A stretch of DNA of 64,000 bases, taken from positions 1 to 64,000 of the forward strand of contig SRSL01000006.1 of the NCBI GenBank assembly GCA_009735695.1, in the 5' to 3' direction. Under the pieces are notes generated by a model. The model ran no database searches. It worked only from the letters and a program-made list of their open reading frames with translations, and had not been told where the DNA came from. A program made the position numbers and the translations under genes. Positions 8,643 to 17,503 of this stretch are shown here, in pieces (position 1 is the first letter of the stretch; every line of letters starts with the position of its first letter). This DNA comes from Christiangramia bathymodioli. Its GTDB lineage: Bacteria > Bacteroidota > Bacteroidia > Flavobacteriales > Flavobacteriaceae.

Positions 8643-9650
8643 TTAAGATTTTTTTTTATCTACCTGGTTCCAGTTCCACCCATCCTGCTGTACCAGGGTT
8701 AGAAAAATTTTACGAAGATCTTCAGACTTAGTGTCTAACGCGTGATTCCCCTTGGACTTGTCAATTAAACTAAGTTCCTCTAATTTTTGTAGGGTTGAAT
8801 ATGCTGGAGTTTCATTACTGGTATTTATATGCGTTACCTCTTTTAAAACTTCAAAATAATTCTCGAACGCAATATCTAATGGACGTAAGTCTCCTGGCTC
8901 TGGTTTTACCCTATCATTTAAGTTAAATGCTAGAATAAGATAGGCTTCGTAAAGTCTTGCAAGTTGTAAAATAATGGCATTCTTCTCTTTGTGATTATGG
9001 AAATAGTGAATTACAGGATAAGCCCTATGTTGCTGACTATATTTTATAATTGATCCAGATAGTTCGTCAACTTTAGAAGTAAAGGATTGAAAGCTTTTAC
9101 CATCCCAGAAGTTTAAGATTATTTTTTCCGGACTGCTCCCTAATATGCTAAGTCTTATTCCCAGTTTTCGTTGCTCTATAACTGCTGATAGTACAGGGAT
9201 GAAATATGTGACCGACATAGTTAAGAGAATGAGGCCGGTAAAAGAATAAAAGCTGGTGAGAATCCTGCCCCCATTTCCGGCAGCTATAAAATCTCCCATG
9301 CCCAGGGTAGATAAGGTATATCCGCTGTAGTAAATAATTTCCAAAAGATCTGCAGGAATTTGCGTGCTACTGTTAACAATAATTCCAGGTTGTGATATCA
9401 AAATAAGGACAAAACTAATCCACAATAAAAATACCCAGATTAAAACAATTGAAATCAACAATATATAACCTGCATGAGATAAGATTTTTGATTTACCATT
9501 GCCACCGGAAACAAAAAGAAAAAGTTTCCAGAAGAGATGAGAATACCTACTAGTTAACCAGCCTCCTCCTTGCATGGACAATGTCGTCTGAAGTATATCC
9601 AATACTGTAGCTATATAAATAATGAGTCCTAAAGCCAGAAATATTGCCAT
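8643..9650 (-). CDS. Potassium-channel-like membrane protein (Ion_trans_2 pore)
   Basis: This 335-residue protein has an N-terminal hydrophobic segment, a helix near residues 60-90, a pore loop with TLSTLGMGDF near residues 110-120, and a further membrane helix (ILLTMSVTYFIPVLSAV). The rest is soluble and helical, without an obvious RCK nucleotide-binding fold. The pore signature is close to the TVGYGD filter of two-helix potassium channels but reads LGMGD. It is monocistronic or weakly linked to its neighbours. Potassium or other cation conductance is likely; gating is unknown. Confidence 0.75.
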   Translation of the reverse strand: MAIFLALGLIIYIATVLDILQTTLSMQGGGWLTSRYSHLFWKLFLFVSGGNGKSKILSHAGYILLISIVLIWVFLLWISFVLILISQPGIIVNSSTQIPADLLEIIYYSGYTLSTLGMGDFIAAGNGGRILTSFYSFTGLILLTMSVTYFIPVLSAVIEQRKLGIRLSILGSSPEKIILNFWDGKSFQSFTSKVDELSGSIIKYSQQHRAYPVIHYFHNHKEKNAIILQLARLYEAYLILAFNLNDRVKPEPGDLRPLDIAFENYFEVLKEVTHINTSNETPAYSTLQKLEELSLIDKSKGNHALDTKSEDLRKIFLTLVQQDGWNWNQVDKKKS

Positions 9651-9651
9651 A

Positions 9652-9762
9652 TCATAAATTATTACTCAGGTCGTTTGAAATAGAATTCAACCCTGTCATT
9701 ATTAAAATACCAAGATAGCGGTGAGCTTTCCGGATATTCATAGCTGTTTTTCTTTTTACCAT
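9652..9762 (-). other. Possible PepSY-type membrane protein relic (36 codons)
   Basis: A 36-codon frame beginning MVKRKTAMNIRKAHRYLGIL is readable. The NIRKAHRYLGIL stretch resembles the start of PepSY-associated membrane proteins (basic residues, then HRYLG before the first membrane helix), but the frame ends soon afterwards. It could be the decayed start of an iron/copper-linked PepSY gene or a chance frame. Confidence 0.3.
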
Positions 9763-9870
9763 TTTAAATAATTGGGGTGTTATTAGTTTTTAATGTTGAA
9801 GTACTCAACGAAAAAAGGAATAGATAATATGTTTATCCTGATGCTGCCAAATAAAGAAAAACAAATTTGA

Positions 9871-10404
9871 TTATCTAATATCCCTGGAAGAAGAGTGAGT
9901 TCTAATAATTTTCCACTTTTCATTTATTTTCTTTAGTATTGAAGTGGCCACACCTTTCTTTTTAATAATTTGTGCTTCTCTATTTTTTTCTGGATTAGCC
10001 TTTAAATCAATTTTATAAATATAAGTTTCTGTGACAAAGGCATAAGGAAGATCCACCTCAGCTTCTATATTATAATCTGAAAATTTAAAACTATTAATAT
10101 GGCTAAGTTCTGGACCAATGTGATGTTCTATATAGTTTGCATACGAACCTTCCACACCGCCAGATTCATAAACTTTTGAATTTTCGGAAAAAAGCTCCAT
10201 GGTGCCTTTAGTAGTTAAATTTTGAAAAGCTTCTTTATACTTTTCCATAACCTCAATAACAGCTTTTTCTTCAACTTCCTTATTTACATTTACTGGTTGT
10301 TTTGTAGGTTCCAAAGCGGTCTTCTTTTCTGTACTGTCATTTTGACAACTTCCTAATGTTAAAACGAGTACTAAAATAAAAATATTGATTTTTAATAATT
10401 TCAT
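9871..10404 (-). CDS. NTF2/SnoaL-like lipoprotein
   Basis: This 177-residue protein has a lipoprotein signal ending TLGSC at Cys20. The mature region carries the pattern of the NTF2-like (SnoaL/DUF4440) fold: a first helix (VIEVMEKYKEAFQNLTTKG), then EGSYANYIEHHIGPEL, and a closing strand pair with INEKWKIIRTHSSS. These proteins are small cone-shaped domains, some catalytic and some ligand-binding. It lies 44 bp after the glutamate-synthase-like gene on the same strand, in the copper-resistance part of the island. Its ligand is unknown; the His-containing helix might suggest metal or small-molecule binding. Confidence 0.7.
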   Translation of the reverse strand: MKLLKINIFILVLVLTLGSCQNDSTEKKTALEPTKQPVNVNKEVEEKAVIEVMEKYKEAFQNLTTKGTMELFSENSKVYESGGVEGSYANYIEHHIGPELSHINSFKFSDYNIEAEVDLPYAFVTETYIYKIDLKANPEKNREAQIIKKKGVATSILKKINEKWKIIRTHSSSRDIR

Positions 10405-10448
10405 AGAAATAATATTAAATAGTGAGTGAAAATGAATGTTCCATTACT

Positions 10449-11936
10449 TTATTTATAAATCTCTTCATAGGATTTACTTTTTCCCTCTACTTTTTTAAAA
10501 ATATTCCCTTTATTAATTCCATTTTTATCCTTTAAACCCATAGCTACCAATATTTTTTTTAATCCTCCAATCGTATTTCTATGGTAATTGGCGACTTTAA
10601 CTTTTTTATCTACCACAGATAAAGAATCAATCCTGCCAGGATCCATTGTGGTAATACCGGTAGGGCAGGTGTTTAAATTACATTTTAAAGACTGTACACA
10701 TCCCAGGGCAAACATCATCCCTCGTGCACTATAACAGGCGTCAGCCCCCAAAGCCAAGGTTTTATAGATATCAAAGGCCGATATAATTTTTCCTGAGGCT
10801 AATATCTTAATATGTTGTCTTAAATGAAATGCAACCAAAGTTTTGTTCACAAAATGTAAAGCTTCCTGCAAGGGTGTGCCTCCCCAGTGCAAGGAGTCCA
10901 TATTAGCCGCTCCTGAACCACCTTCTGCACCATCTATAACTATAAAGTCTGGGTAACTTTGCATTTCTGCAAATACCTTTATCATTTTCTCAAACTCTTT
11001 TTGCTGTCCTAAACATAATTTAATGCCAATAGGCTTAGCGCTGGACAATTCTCTTAATTCATCAATAAATTTGATAAGCTCCTGGGAATTATTAAAAGCA
11101 CTGTGATGGGCAGGGGAATGAATTTCAGTATGGGCTTCTATCTCTCTAAACTTTGAAATTTCTTCTGTATTTTTTTTAGCCGGAAGTATTGCGCCAAAGC
11201 CAGGTTTTGCACCCTGGGAAATTTTAATCTCGATCATTTTTACGAGATCATTCTGGGCTATTGCAGTAAACTTTTCAGCATCAAAATTCCCTTCAGCATT
11301 TCGGCATCCAAAATATCCGGTGCCAAATTGAAAGATTAGATCTGCCCCGTATTTTTGGTGATAAGATGTAAGCCCCCCTTCACCGGTGTTTTGTGCAAAC
11401 CCGGCTATTTTAGCCCCTCCATTCAAAGCCAGGGTAGCATTTTTACTTATGGAACCGTAACTCATCCCACCCAGGTTTAAAATACTTGCGCTATAGGGCT
11501 GGTTACATTTAGGGCCACCAATTGTCACCCTAAAATCATCCTGGAATTTTATTGACGGAAAGGCTGAATGTAAAAACCACTCGCGCCCCAATTTTTCAAA
11601 AGATAACTGGGTACCAAAAGGCTGACTTTTATTATTGTCTGCAGCTCGTTTATATACTATTTCCTTTTGAATCCAGTTAAAAGGCATCCCTTCGCTACGA
11701 TTGAGCAACAACGCTTCCTGAAGTACATGACGTTGTTGTTCCATGAAGTTTGTGATTCTACCTATTAAAGGATAATTACGTTGAATATTATCACTTTTTT
11801 GAGAATAGTCTATCCAACCCAATATCAAAAAAGGCAGGATAACTACAATAATCCACCATAAATACGGGAGCCAGGCGATAATTGAGCCTACTGCTATAAT
11901 TATTGTTAAACTTATAATTAAAAACGCTTTCCTCAT
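10449..11936 (-). CDS. FMN-binding glutamate-synthase-like protein
   Basis: This 495-residue protein has two N-terminal membrane segments (about residues 1-42) followed by the FMN-binding TIM barrel of the glutamate synthase large subunit. Visible signatures are GGMSYGSISKNATLAL, TGEGGL, KISQGAKPGFG, the VIDGAEGGSGAA phosphate-binding strand, and the cysteine cluster CVQSLKCNLNTCPTGI that would hold a 3Fe-4S centre. The amidotransferase half of true GltB is absent, as in the stand-alone family. The real substrate is unknown; glutamate formation cannot be assumed. It is 6 bp from the upstream DUF2231 gene, so the two are co-transcribed. Confidence 0.85.
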   Translation of the reverse strand: MRKAFLIISLTIIIAVGSIIAWLPYLWWIIVVILPFLILGWIDYSQKSDNIQRNYPLIGRITNFMEQQRHVLQEALLLNRSEGMPFNWIQKEIVYKRAADNNKSQPFGTQLSFEKLGREWFLHSAFPSIKFQDDFRVTIGGPKCNQPYSASILNLGGMSYGSISKNATLALNGGAKIAGFAQNTGEGGLTSYHQKYGADLIFQFGTGYFGCRNAEGNFDAEKFTAIAQNDLVKMIEIKISQGAKPGFGAILPAKKNTEEISKFREIEAHTEIHSPAHHSAFNNSQELIKFIDELRELSSAKPIGIKLCLGQQKEFEKMIKVFAEMQSYPDFIVIDGAEGGSGAANMDSLHWGGTPLQEALHFVNKTLVAFHLRQHIKILASGKIISAFDIYKTLALGADACYSARGMMFALGCVQSLKCNLNTCPTGITTMDPGRIDSLSVVDKKVKVANYHRNTIGGLKKILVAMGLKDKNGINKGNIFKKVEGKSKSYEEIYK

Positions 11937-11942
11937 ATTTTT

Positions 11943-12602
11943 TTAATGCGAATGCTCCCCACCTTCTCCGTGACTTTCTCCGTTTTCATCCCCTATAAAC
12001 TGCCCTTGTGGCCCTACCCCTTCTATATACACAAGTTGAGAACCATAATGTCCAGCCCAGCCCACAGAATAACCTGCAAAGGCAAGCACTAAAAAAACTG
12101 AAATCTCAAACCATCTTTTTTGTTTAAAAAGGAAGAGACTTCCCAATTTTAGCACAGCAGCAATAGCACTGGACCATATCGTCCAAGTGGCATATTTATC
12201 ATGCTGTTCCAGCACTTTTTTAGCAGTCTCGGTAAGACCTTCAGTGTGTGGATGTACAAATGTTCCGGCGACATAAGCTCCAATAAATCCAGCACCTACT
12301 GTAAGCAGTATGACCCAGTCCATAGTACGGTTCATTGTGAAGAGTTGTATAAACTGTAGCAACACGGCTAACAATAATAAAGCAATGGGAAAGTGGACCA
12401 CTAAAGGATGCAGGTTAGGAAATTCATCAAGGCCTACAGCTTCCGAACCCTGGACTGGAGAAAAAGTATCAGGAACTGTATCTTCCAATGTTGCTTCGAC
12501 ATTATTTAAAGATACTGAATTGATATCCTTCACCAAGGCATTTGAGAAATTTACAAAAAAGACCAGAAGGAATGTGGTGAATAATAATTGTTTAGTTCTC
12601 AT
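11943..12602 (-). CDS. DUF2231-type membrane protein
   Basis: This 219-residue protein has an N-terminal signal sequence, then the DUF2231 signature NLHPLVVHFPIALLLLAVLL, four membrane helices in total, and conserved His residues (VHPHTEG, WAGHYGSQLVY) that could bind haem or metal. It ends in a His-rich tail GESHGEGGEHSH. DUF2231 proteins often lie beside cytochromes and copper genes and may take part in electron transfer. It is tightly followed by the FMN enzyme and preceded by a 45-residue membrane peptide. The haem role is inferred. Confidence 0.8.
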   Translation of the reverse strand: MRTKQLLFTTFLLVFFVNFSNALVKDINSVSLNNVEATLEDTVPDTFSPVQGSEAVGLDEFPNLHPLVVHFPIALLLLAVLLQFIQLFTMNRTMDWVILLTVGAGFIGAYVAGTFVHPHTEGLTETAKKVLEQHDKYATWTIWSSAIAAVLKLGSLFLFKQKRWFEISVFLVLAFAGYSVGWAGHYGSQLVYIEGVGPQGQFIGDENGESHGEGGEHSH

Positions 12603-12618
12603 TTTTTATGGTTTTAAA

Positions 12619-12756
12619 TTAGTTCTCATATAACTGAAGTAACAAAGCTCCTATGATTATAATTACAATGATCCCAAAGATTAAAAAGTTGAACCATTTT
12701 TTAAAGCCATTCCCTCTTTGTCCTTTTTCATTTCCAGTCTTGCAACAATCTTTCAT
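12619..12756 (-). CDS. Small single-span membrane protein with N-terminal CC pair (45 aa)
   Basis: This frame encodes 45 residues beginning MKDCCKTGNEKGQRGNGF, followed by one very hydrophobic helix rich in Ile/Val/Leu (residues about 22-40) and a short QLYEN end. The adjacent cysteines near the N-terminus could bind a soft metal. The gene lies 16 bp upstream of the DUF2231 gene on the same strand, consistent with an operon. The clean charge-then-helix layout argues that it is real. I do not recognise a named family. Confidence 0.6.
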   Translation of the reverse strand: MKDCCKTGNEKGQRGNGFKKWFNFLIFGIIVIIIIGALLLQLYEN

Positions 12757-12780
12757 CTAATTTTTTATTGTGCCTGAAGA

Positions 12781-12830
12781 GGGAAGGGTTTTTTAGTAAA
12801 TAATATATAACACCCTTCCCTACAGGACTT
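12781..12830. repeat. 9-bp inverted repeat in the leader of the 45-aa gene
   Basis: The arms GGGAAGGGT and ACCCTTCCC are separated by an AT-rich loop of about 32 bases. The hairpin lies between the haem-binding gene and the small membrane-protein gene. It lacks a T-run directly after the second arm on either strand, so it may be an attenuating leader structure or an operator; this is open. Confidence 0.4.
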
Positions 12831-12907
12831 TAAACACCAAATACCAGAAATTTCAACTAACCAATCAAACAATTATAAAAATTATTCTTTCTGATATTGG
12901 GTTTTAT

Positions 12908-13360
12908 TTATAATTCACTTTTAAGGCCGGTTATATAATTTATAATCTCTAACTTATCTTGGCTTGAAAGTTTCGCATCCCCATGCATCAGGGTATAAGA
13001 ATCCAATGGCATCTCACCATCTTCAATCTGGCTTATAATAGATCTCAACTTGCTGTTCTTTCTGCGATCTGAATAATCACCCCATTCATTAAAATTAAGT
13101 TCTGCCTTTCCCTCTCTAATATGGTCCTCCAGGAACCAGGCCACCGGCTGTATTTTATTATACCAGGGATATTCAGTATTATTACTGTGGCAGTCATAGC
13201 AGGATACCTGTATCTTATTCTGTATTTTTTCAGGCACCGTGTTGACCAACATAAAATCTGCACGGGACACTTCTTCACTTTGATTGCGTTCTATCGGAAA
13301 AAATTGTATTACAACCAATGAGACCAAAAAAAACCAGCCTATGAACTTAATTACTTTCAA
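12908..13360 (-). CDS. Haem-binding domain protein (single CxxCH)
   Basis: This 150-residue protein has an N-terminal membrane anchor (KFIGWFFLVSLVVIQFFP) and one c-type haem motif, CYDCH, in VSCYDCHSNNTEYPWYNKIQ. This is the signature of the Haem_bd family common in Bacteroidota. The C-terminal GEMPLDSYTLMHGDAKLS supplies the likely distal Met/His ligand. It is probably periplasmic and membrane tethered. It starts immediately after the stop of the DUF3347 gene, so they share a transcript. A role in electron transfer during copper handling is inferred. Confidence 0.85.
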   Translation of the reverse strand: MKVIKFIGWFFLVSLVVIQFFPIERNQSEEVSRADFMLVNTVPEKIQNKIQVSCYDCHSNNTEYPWYNKIQPVAWFLEDHIREGKAELNFNEWGDYSDRRKNSKLRSIISQIEDGEMPLDSYTLMHGDAKLSSQDKLEIINYITGLKSEL

Positions 13361-13951
13361 TTAATTGATCTCTTTTTGAATTTTTCCGCAGTCCATCATT
13401 TTACTTCCGAAATACGGGTTTTTAATTTCTTTAGTAGCACTTAACCATTGAGCTCCTTTATTATCGTTATACATTGGGCAAAAATCCTGATATAACTTTT
13501 TATCGGTTCCGGTTATGGCAATCATATCTATAACATCCTTGCTCAAAATATCGAAATGTTCCCGTTGGTGGTCAATGGCGCTTTCTGCAATATGTTCTGC
13601 ATGCTCCTTTGCATCTTCAATGATGTCCGTTAACTCCTGCTGTTCCTCTGAAGAATAATTGCTTTGGTCAAAATCCTCGAACTCACCGACCAATTTGCCT
13701 CCAGCCTGGGCGGCTGCTTCCTGATCATCTGCCACCAGGGCATTTTTTATCTGCAGGTAGTTATCGATAATAGCATTTGTAGCATTATTACCTGCATTCT
13801 CGGCCATCATTTTTCCGGAGTCTTCCTGATACATTTCACCGGACATCGGTTCAGAAGCGTCCTTTTCCTGATTCGTGTCCTTACAAGACATTGCGGTTAG
13901 TGTCACCATTACCATAAGGTAAATTTTTATTGTCATTCTTACTTTTTTCAT
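13361..13951 (-). CDS. DUF3347 lipoprotein (copper-operon type)
   Basis: This 196-residue protein has a lipoprotein signal ending AMSC at Cys23, an acidic Met-containing linker, and a helical DUF3347 domain: NYLQIKNALVADDQEAA, then HFDILSKDVIDMIA, and the conserved end FCPMYNDNKGAQWLS with NPYFGSKMMDCGK. This domain is found alone or at the end of CusB adaptors, and the FCPM and MMDCG Cys/Met residues are likely copper ligands. It directly abuts the haem-protein gene. A second DUF3347 lipoprotein and a third, broken one occur in the same window. Confidence 0.85.
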   Translation of the reverse strand: MKKVRMTIKIYLMVMVTLTAMSCKDTNQEKDASEPMSGEMYQEDSGKMMAENAGNNATNAIIDNYLQIKNALVADDQEAAAQAGGKLVGEFEDFDQSNYSSEEQQELTDIIEDAKEHAEHIAESAIDHQREHFDILSKDVIDMIAITGTDKKLYQDFCPMYNDNKGAQWLSATKEIKNPYFGSKMMDCGKIQKEIN

Positions 13952-14076
13952 TTTGATTTAATTTAATTTATAGTGAAAGTTTTAATCTGTTCTATTTTGC
14001 GATAATTGTAAAATTCACTGAACATACTTCTTAATCCTAACTGTGTGTTTTTTACATTGTTATTTGATTTAAATTA

Positions 14077-16419
14077 TTAAAATCTTAGTGAAAGTCCGCC
14101 TCCGGCACCAAATCTATTGTCGTAACTTCCCATTAATGAAAAGTTCTTACCAAGAAAATATTCCAGCCCGGCTCTCCATACCTGCTCATCTTCAAAATCT
14201 TTTCCTGGTTCAAGATCATTGACCCAGCCAAAATCGGCTTGAAATTCATATTCCCCAAACACTACCAGTCTCGGGAAAATCATTATTTCCCTGGCAAGGC
14301 TAATTTGGGGCCTCAATTTATTATCTACACGAAGGTCTAAAGCAAACATATATGGAGTAAAATACCTAATACCTCCAATGGCGGTGGTACTGAGTTCTTC
14401 CATGCTGTTCTCAATTTCATTTTCAACATTTACCCCGGAAAACAATCTTACCCAGTCGTTTAGATAATATTCATAAGTAAATTCCGCTTCTATATTTTCG
14501 TTCCAGCCGTATTCTGCCAAAACGGTAAATTGGTTTCTAATATTGGAACTCACTACATTTAACTCCGTCATATGTGAAGCGGCATCTAACATTCCCCAGG
14601 TATAAAATTTATTGGTTTCATTTATAAGCTTACTTACTGGATAGCGTTTCATTCGCTCATCCCTTTTGGTATCATAACTTACTACTCTCGCCATTCCGGA
14701 ATCTAAATGATACAAAATATGGCAATGGAAAAACCAGTCGCCATACTCATTCCCATAGAATTCAATAGTCACTTCTTGCATGGGCGGCACATTTACCGTG
14801 TGTTTTAAAGGAGAATATTCCCCATTTTCGTTTATTACCCTAAAAAAATGGCCATGCAGGTGCATAGGGTGGTGCATCATAGTAAGGTTGTTAAAAGTAA
14901 TACGGGTTACCTCATCTCCTTTTATCTTTATTTTATCGGCTGCAGACAGTGGAACACCATTTAAACTCCAAATATAGCGGTTCATATTTCCAGTTAAATT
15001 CAGTAAAACATTGGTGACCGGGATGCTATCGTTAAAAGCCGTCTTTTCTGGCGATTTAAGGTAATCGTAATTATATTCCGAAAATAGATCCATTCCCTGC
15101 ATATCTTCCATTTCCTCCTTTTTCATATCCATCCCGTTCATTTCGTCATCCTTCATGGCCATCCCATTCATCCTTTTATCCTTCTCACCCATTCCTCCCA
15201 TTACAGAATCTTTTTTCATATTCATTTTAGAGTGGTCCATTCCTCCCATCTTCATATCGTCCATCTGCATTCCCCATTTTTCCTTTAGCTCATATGGATC
15301 TGGATCTCCAGGGTTAAATTGTAAAGCAGGCGCGCCCATCTTCATCTTCATTTTTGCCATTTTTTGCATCATTCCAATTTTATCTGGCTTTGGCACATTA
15401 GGAGCAGGGAGTATTCTTCCTTCGCCAAGAAACGCTGAAGCTGTTCCAGAACCATCCTGAGCCATGATTTTAAATTCCACTTTACCTTCATCCGGAATGG
15501 TTACAATAAAATCATAGGTTTCTGCAACTGCTATAAAAGTTTTGTTTCTTTTGAGCGGAACAATATCCTTTCCATCAGCCGATACTAATGTGGGAGTTTC
15601 CCCGCCAAAGGTCATCCAGAATGAAGTGGAGGCGGAACCGTCAATAATACGCATCCTTACTTTTTCACCTGGTTTAAAATCTGGATATTCAATTTTCTCT
15701 TCACCGTTAATCAAAAAGGCAGGGTAATAAATATCAGCAATATCAGCCCCTTCCATTCGTTGCCTCCAGAAATCTAATTGTGCTCCCAATGCTCCTCGTT
15801 TTATTACCTGATTTAATGGTGTCGCAGTTCCTTTTTTAATGTTATACCATTCCGTTCCCCTTTTTAGGAATCTTAAAACATCCTTAGGTTTTTCATTAGT
15901 CCAATCTGAAAGTACCAGCACCAGTTCTTTATCATAATTCAGCGCTTTTTCTTTTGGATGGATCATAAGCGCACCGTAAACGCCACTTTGTTCCTGTAGC
16001 ATGGTATGGGAATGATACCAATAGGTTCCATGCTGTTTAATCTCAAATTCATACTTGAAGGTTGTACCCGGTTTTATTGGTGGAGTAGTAAGGTAGGGCA
16101 CCCCATCAAAAAAATTGGGCAGCAACATTCCATGCCAATGGATAGAAGTCTCTACATCCATTTTATTCTCTACATAAATTACCGCGTATTCTCCTTCAGT
16201 AAATTCTAATACAGGACCAGGAATTCCCCCATTAATGGTCATCCCCATGGTTTCTTTACCCTTCGCTTTAACAACCATCTCCTGATCTATAGTTATTTTG
16301 TATTCACGTACTGGTAAATTCTTAACGTTTCCTTCTATAGATGCTTCCAATTCCTCCTGGCTATAAACTGAAAAACCTAAAAATATCAGTAGAATTAGTA
16401 AGTAATTTTTCAATTTCAT
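14077..16419 (-). CDS. Multicopper oxidase with Met-rich insert and C-terminal outer-membrane barrel
   Basis: This 780-residue exported protein has a signal peptide in residues 1-20 and multicopper oxidase domains bearing all expected copper sites: IHWHG near 93-97, WYHSHT near 134-139, HPMHLHGHFF near 517-526 and HCHILYHLDSGM near 565-576. Between about 349 and 443 lies a Met-rich insert (KMKMKMG, MGGMDHSKMNMKK, MNGMAM) resembling CueO/CopA copper-binding loops. From about 610 the sequence turns into amphipathic strands ending in LSLRF with terminal Phe, like a CopB-type outer-membrane beta-barrel. It probably oxidises Cu(I) and is outer-membrane anchored. It lies 11 bp after the DUF305 gene. 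Confidence 0.9.
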   Translation of the reverse strand: MKLKNYLLILLIFLGFSVYSQEELEASIEGNVKNLPVREYKITIDQEMVVKAKGKETMGMTINGGIPGPVLEFTEGEYAVIYVENKMDVETSIHWHGMLLPNFFDGVPYLTTPPIKPGTTFKYEFEIKQHGTYWYHSHTMLQEQSGVYGALMIHPKEKALNYDKELVLVLSDWTNEKPKDVLRFLKRGTEWYNIKKGTATPLNQVIKRGALGAQLDFWRQRMEGADIADIYYPAFLINGEEKIEYPDFKPGEKVRMRIIDGSASTSFWMTFGGETPTLVSADGKDIVPLKRNKTFIAVAETYDFIVTIPDEGKVEFKIMAQDGSGTASAFLGEGRILPAPNVPKPDKIGMMQKMAKMKMKMGAPALQFNPGDPDPYELKEKWGMQMDDMKMGGMDHSKMNMKKDSVMGGMGEKDKRMNGMAMKDDEMNGMDMKKEEMEDMQGMDLFSEYNYDYLKSPEKTAFNDSIPVTNVLLNLTGNMNRYIWSLNGVPLSAADKIKIKGDEVTRITFNNLTMMHHPMHLHGHFFRVINENGEYSPLKHTVNVPPMQEVTIEFYGNEYGDWFFHCHILYHLDSGMARVVSYDTKRDERMKRYPVSKLINETNKFYTWGMLDAASHMTELNVVSSNIRNQFTVLAEYGWNENIEAEFTYEYYLNDWVRLFSGVNVENEIENSMEELSTTAIGGIRYFTPYMFALDLRVDNKLRPQISLAREIMIFPRLVVFGEYEFQADFGWVNDLEPGKDFEDEQVWRAGLEYFLGKNFSLMGSYDNRFGAGGGLSLRF

Positions 16420-16430
16420 AGCTTGTTATT

Positions 16431-16925
16431 TTATTTGTTTTCGTTTTCCAGTCGATAAATAATCTTCTTCATTTGGGCAATTTCGCGTTTCTGAGCTTCA
16501 ATTATTTCTTCGGCCAGTTTCCTGGTTTCAGGATCTTTAATATCAGCCCGTTTACTGGTCAATATCGCGATGGAGTGATGAGGAATCATCGCCTTCATAT
16601 ATAAAACGTCCCCTATAATAGGTCGTTGTGCTCTTACCAGACCTAAAGCCGAAATAAATAACACCAGGCTACCGATATAAATAGCGATATTCTTTTTTCT
16701 GTTTTTATACATTTTCAGCATAAGGGATAACATGATCACTGCCATTGCTGCTATTCCCAGGCACGTCATATAAAAGCGGGTTAAACTAAAATATACATGG
16801 TCAAACTCATACGTATTCATGTACATCGTGATATACATAGCTATAAAAGACAGGCCGAGCATTGTGAAAAACCTACCATAATTGCTTCCACCAGACTTGT
16901 GGTTATTGTTATTTTCTGAATTCAT
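16431..16925 (-). CDS. DUF305 membrane protein
   Basis: This 164-residue protein has three or four membrane helices in the first 100 residues, then the DUF305 signature MIPHHSIAILTSKRADIKDPE followed by a helix that ends the protein. The HH pair and Met residues are probable copper ligands. DUF305 proteins are recurrent members of copper operons. The gene lies 32 bp downstream of a DUF3347 lipoprotein gene and just upstream of the oxidase, forming an apparent DUF3347-DUF305-oxidase transcript. A broken homologue lies near 40.1-40.4 kb. Confidence 0.85.
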   Translation of the reverse strand: MNSENNNNHKSGGSNYGRFFTMLGLSFIAMYITMYMNTYEFDHVYFSLTRFYMTCLGIAAMAVIMLSLMLKMYKNRKKNIAIYIGSLVLFISALGLVRAQRPIIGDVLYMKAMIPHHSIAILTSKRADIKDPETRKLAEEIIEAQKREIAQMKKIIYRLENENK

Positions 16926-16957
16926 CTAATTGGGTTTTTAAGGTTAATTGGGAAATT

Positions 16958-17503
16958 TTATTTTTCTATAGTCTTCTTTACGGAGCCGCAGTTAAGCATT
17001 TTATCACCGAAATATGGATTTTTAATCTCCTCTACATCAGCATACCAGTATGCACCATCATTATTAAAAGCCATAGGACAGAATTTCTTGTAAATGGTCC
17101 CACCGGATAGGGCTTCCTCAAACATAGGCCCAGCCAATTCTGTAAACTTTGAAAATAACCTTCTCTGCTCCTCAATATCGTCAGTGTCTCCCAACTGCGC
17201 AGCAATTGATTTTAATTCTGCACGATCTTCTGAGAAAGAATCGACCATACTTTTCGCTGCATCCTTTGCCTGGCCGGAGTCATCATTGGTAAGTGCCATT
17301 TTGATTTCAAGATAGTTATGCCAGATCTTCCCCGTCATACCATCTATAAAATCCTGATCGGCAACATCTGCGGTTTTTTCTTCATTTTTTTTCACTTCCT
17401 GAGGCGTGTTTACTTCGACAGATTGGGTTTCTTTTTTATCCACACAGGAAGCTAATAGTAAAACTAATAAGGGAGCAATTCCCAACTTAATGATAGATCT
17501 CAT
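16958..17503 (-). CDS. DUF3347 lipoprotein (second copy)
   Basis: This 181-residue protein has a lipoprotein signal with Cys20 in LLASCVDKK, a Lys/Glu-rich linker, and a DUF3347 domain beginning IWHNYLEIKMALTNDD and ending KKFCPMAFNNDGAYWYADVEEI, NPYFGDKMLNCGS. It shares these end motifs with the copy at 13.4-14.0 kb, but the middle parts differ, so the two are not a recent duplication. It is the first gene of the DUF305/oxidase run and follows a 316-bp gap that may hold the promoter. Confidence 0.85.
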   Translation of the reverse strand: MRSIIKLGIAPLLVLLLASCVDKKETQSVEVNTPQEVKKNEEKTADVADQDFIDGMTGKIWHNYLEIKMALTNDDSGQAKDAAKSMVDSFSEDRAELKSIAAQLGDTDDIEEQRRLFSKFTELAGPMFEEALSGGTIYKKFCPMAFNNDGAYWYADVEEIKNPYFGDKMLNCGSVKKTIEK

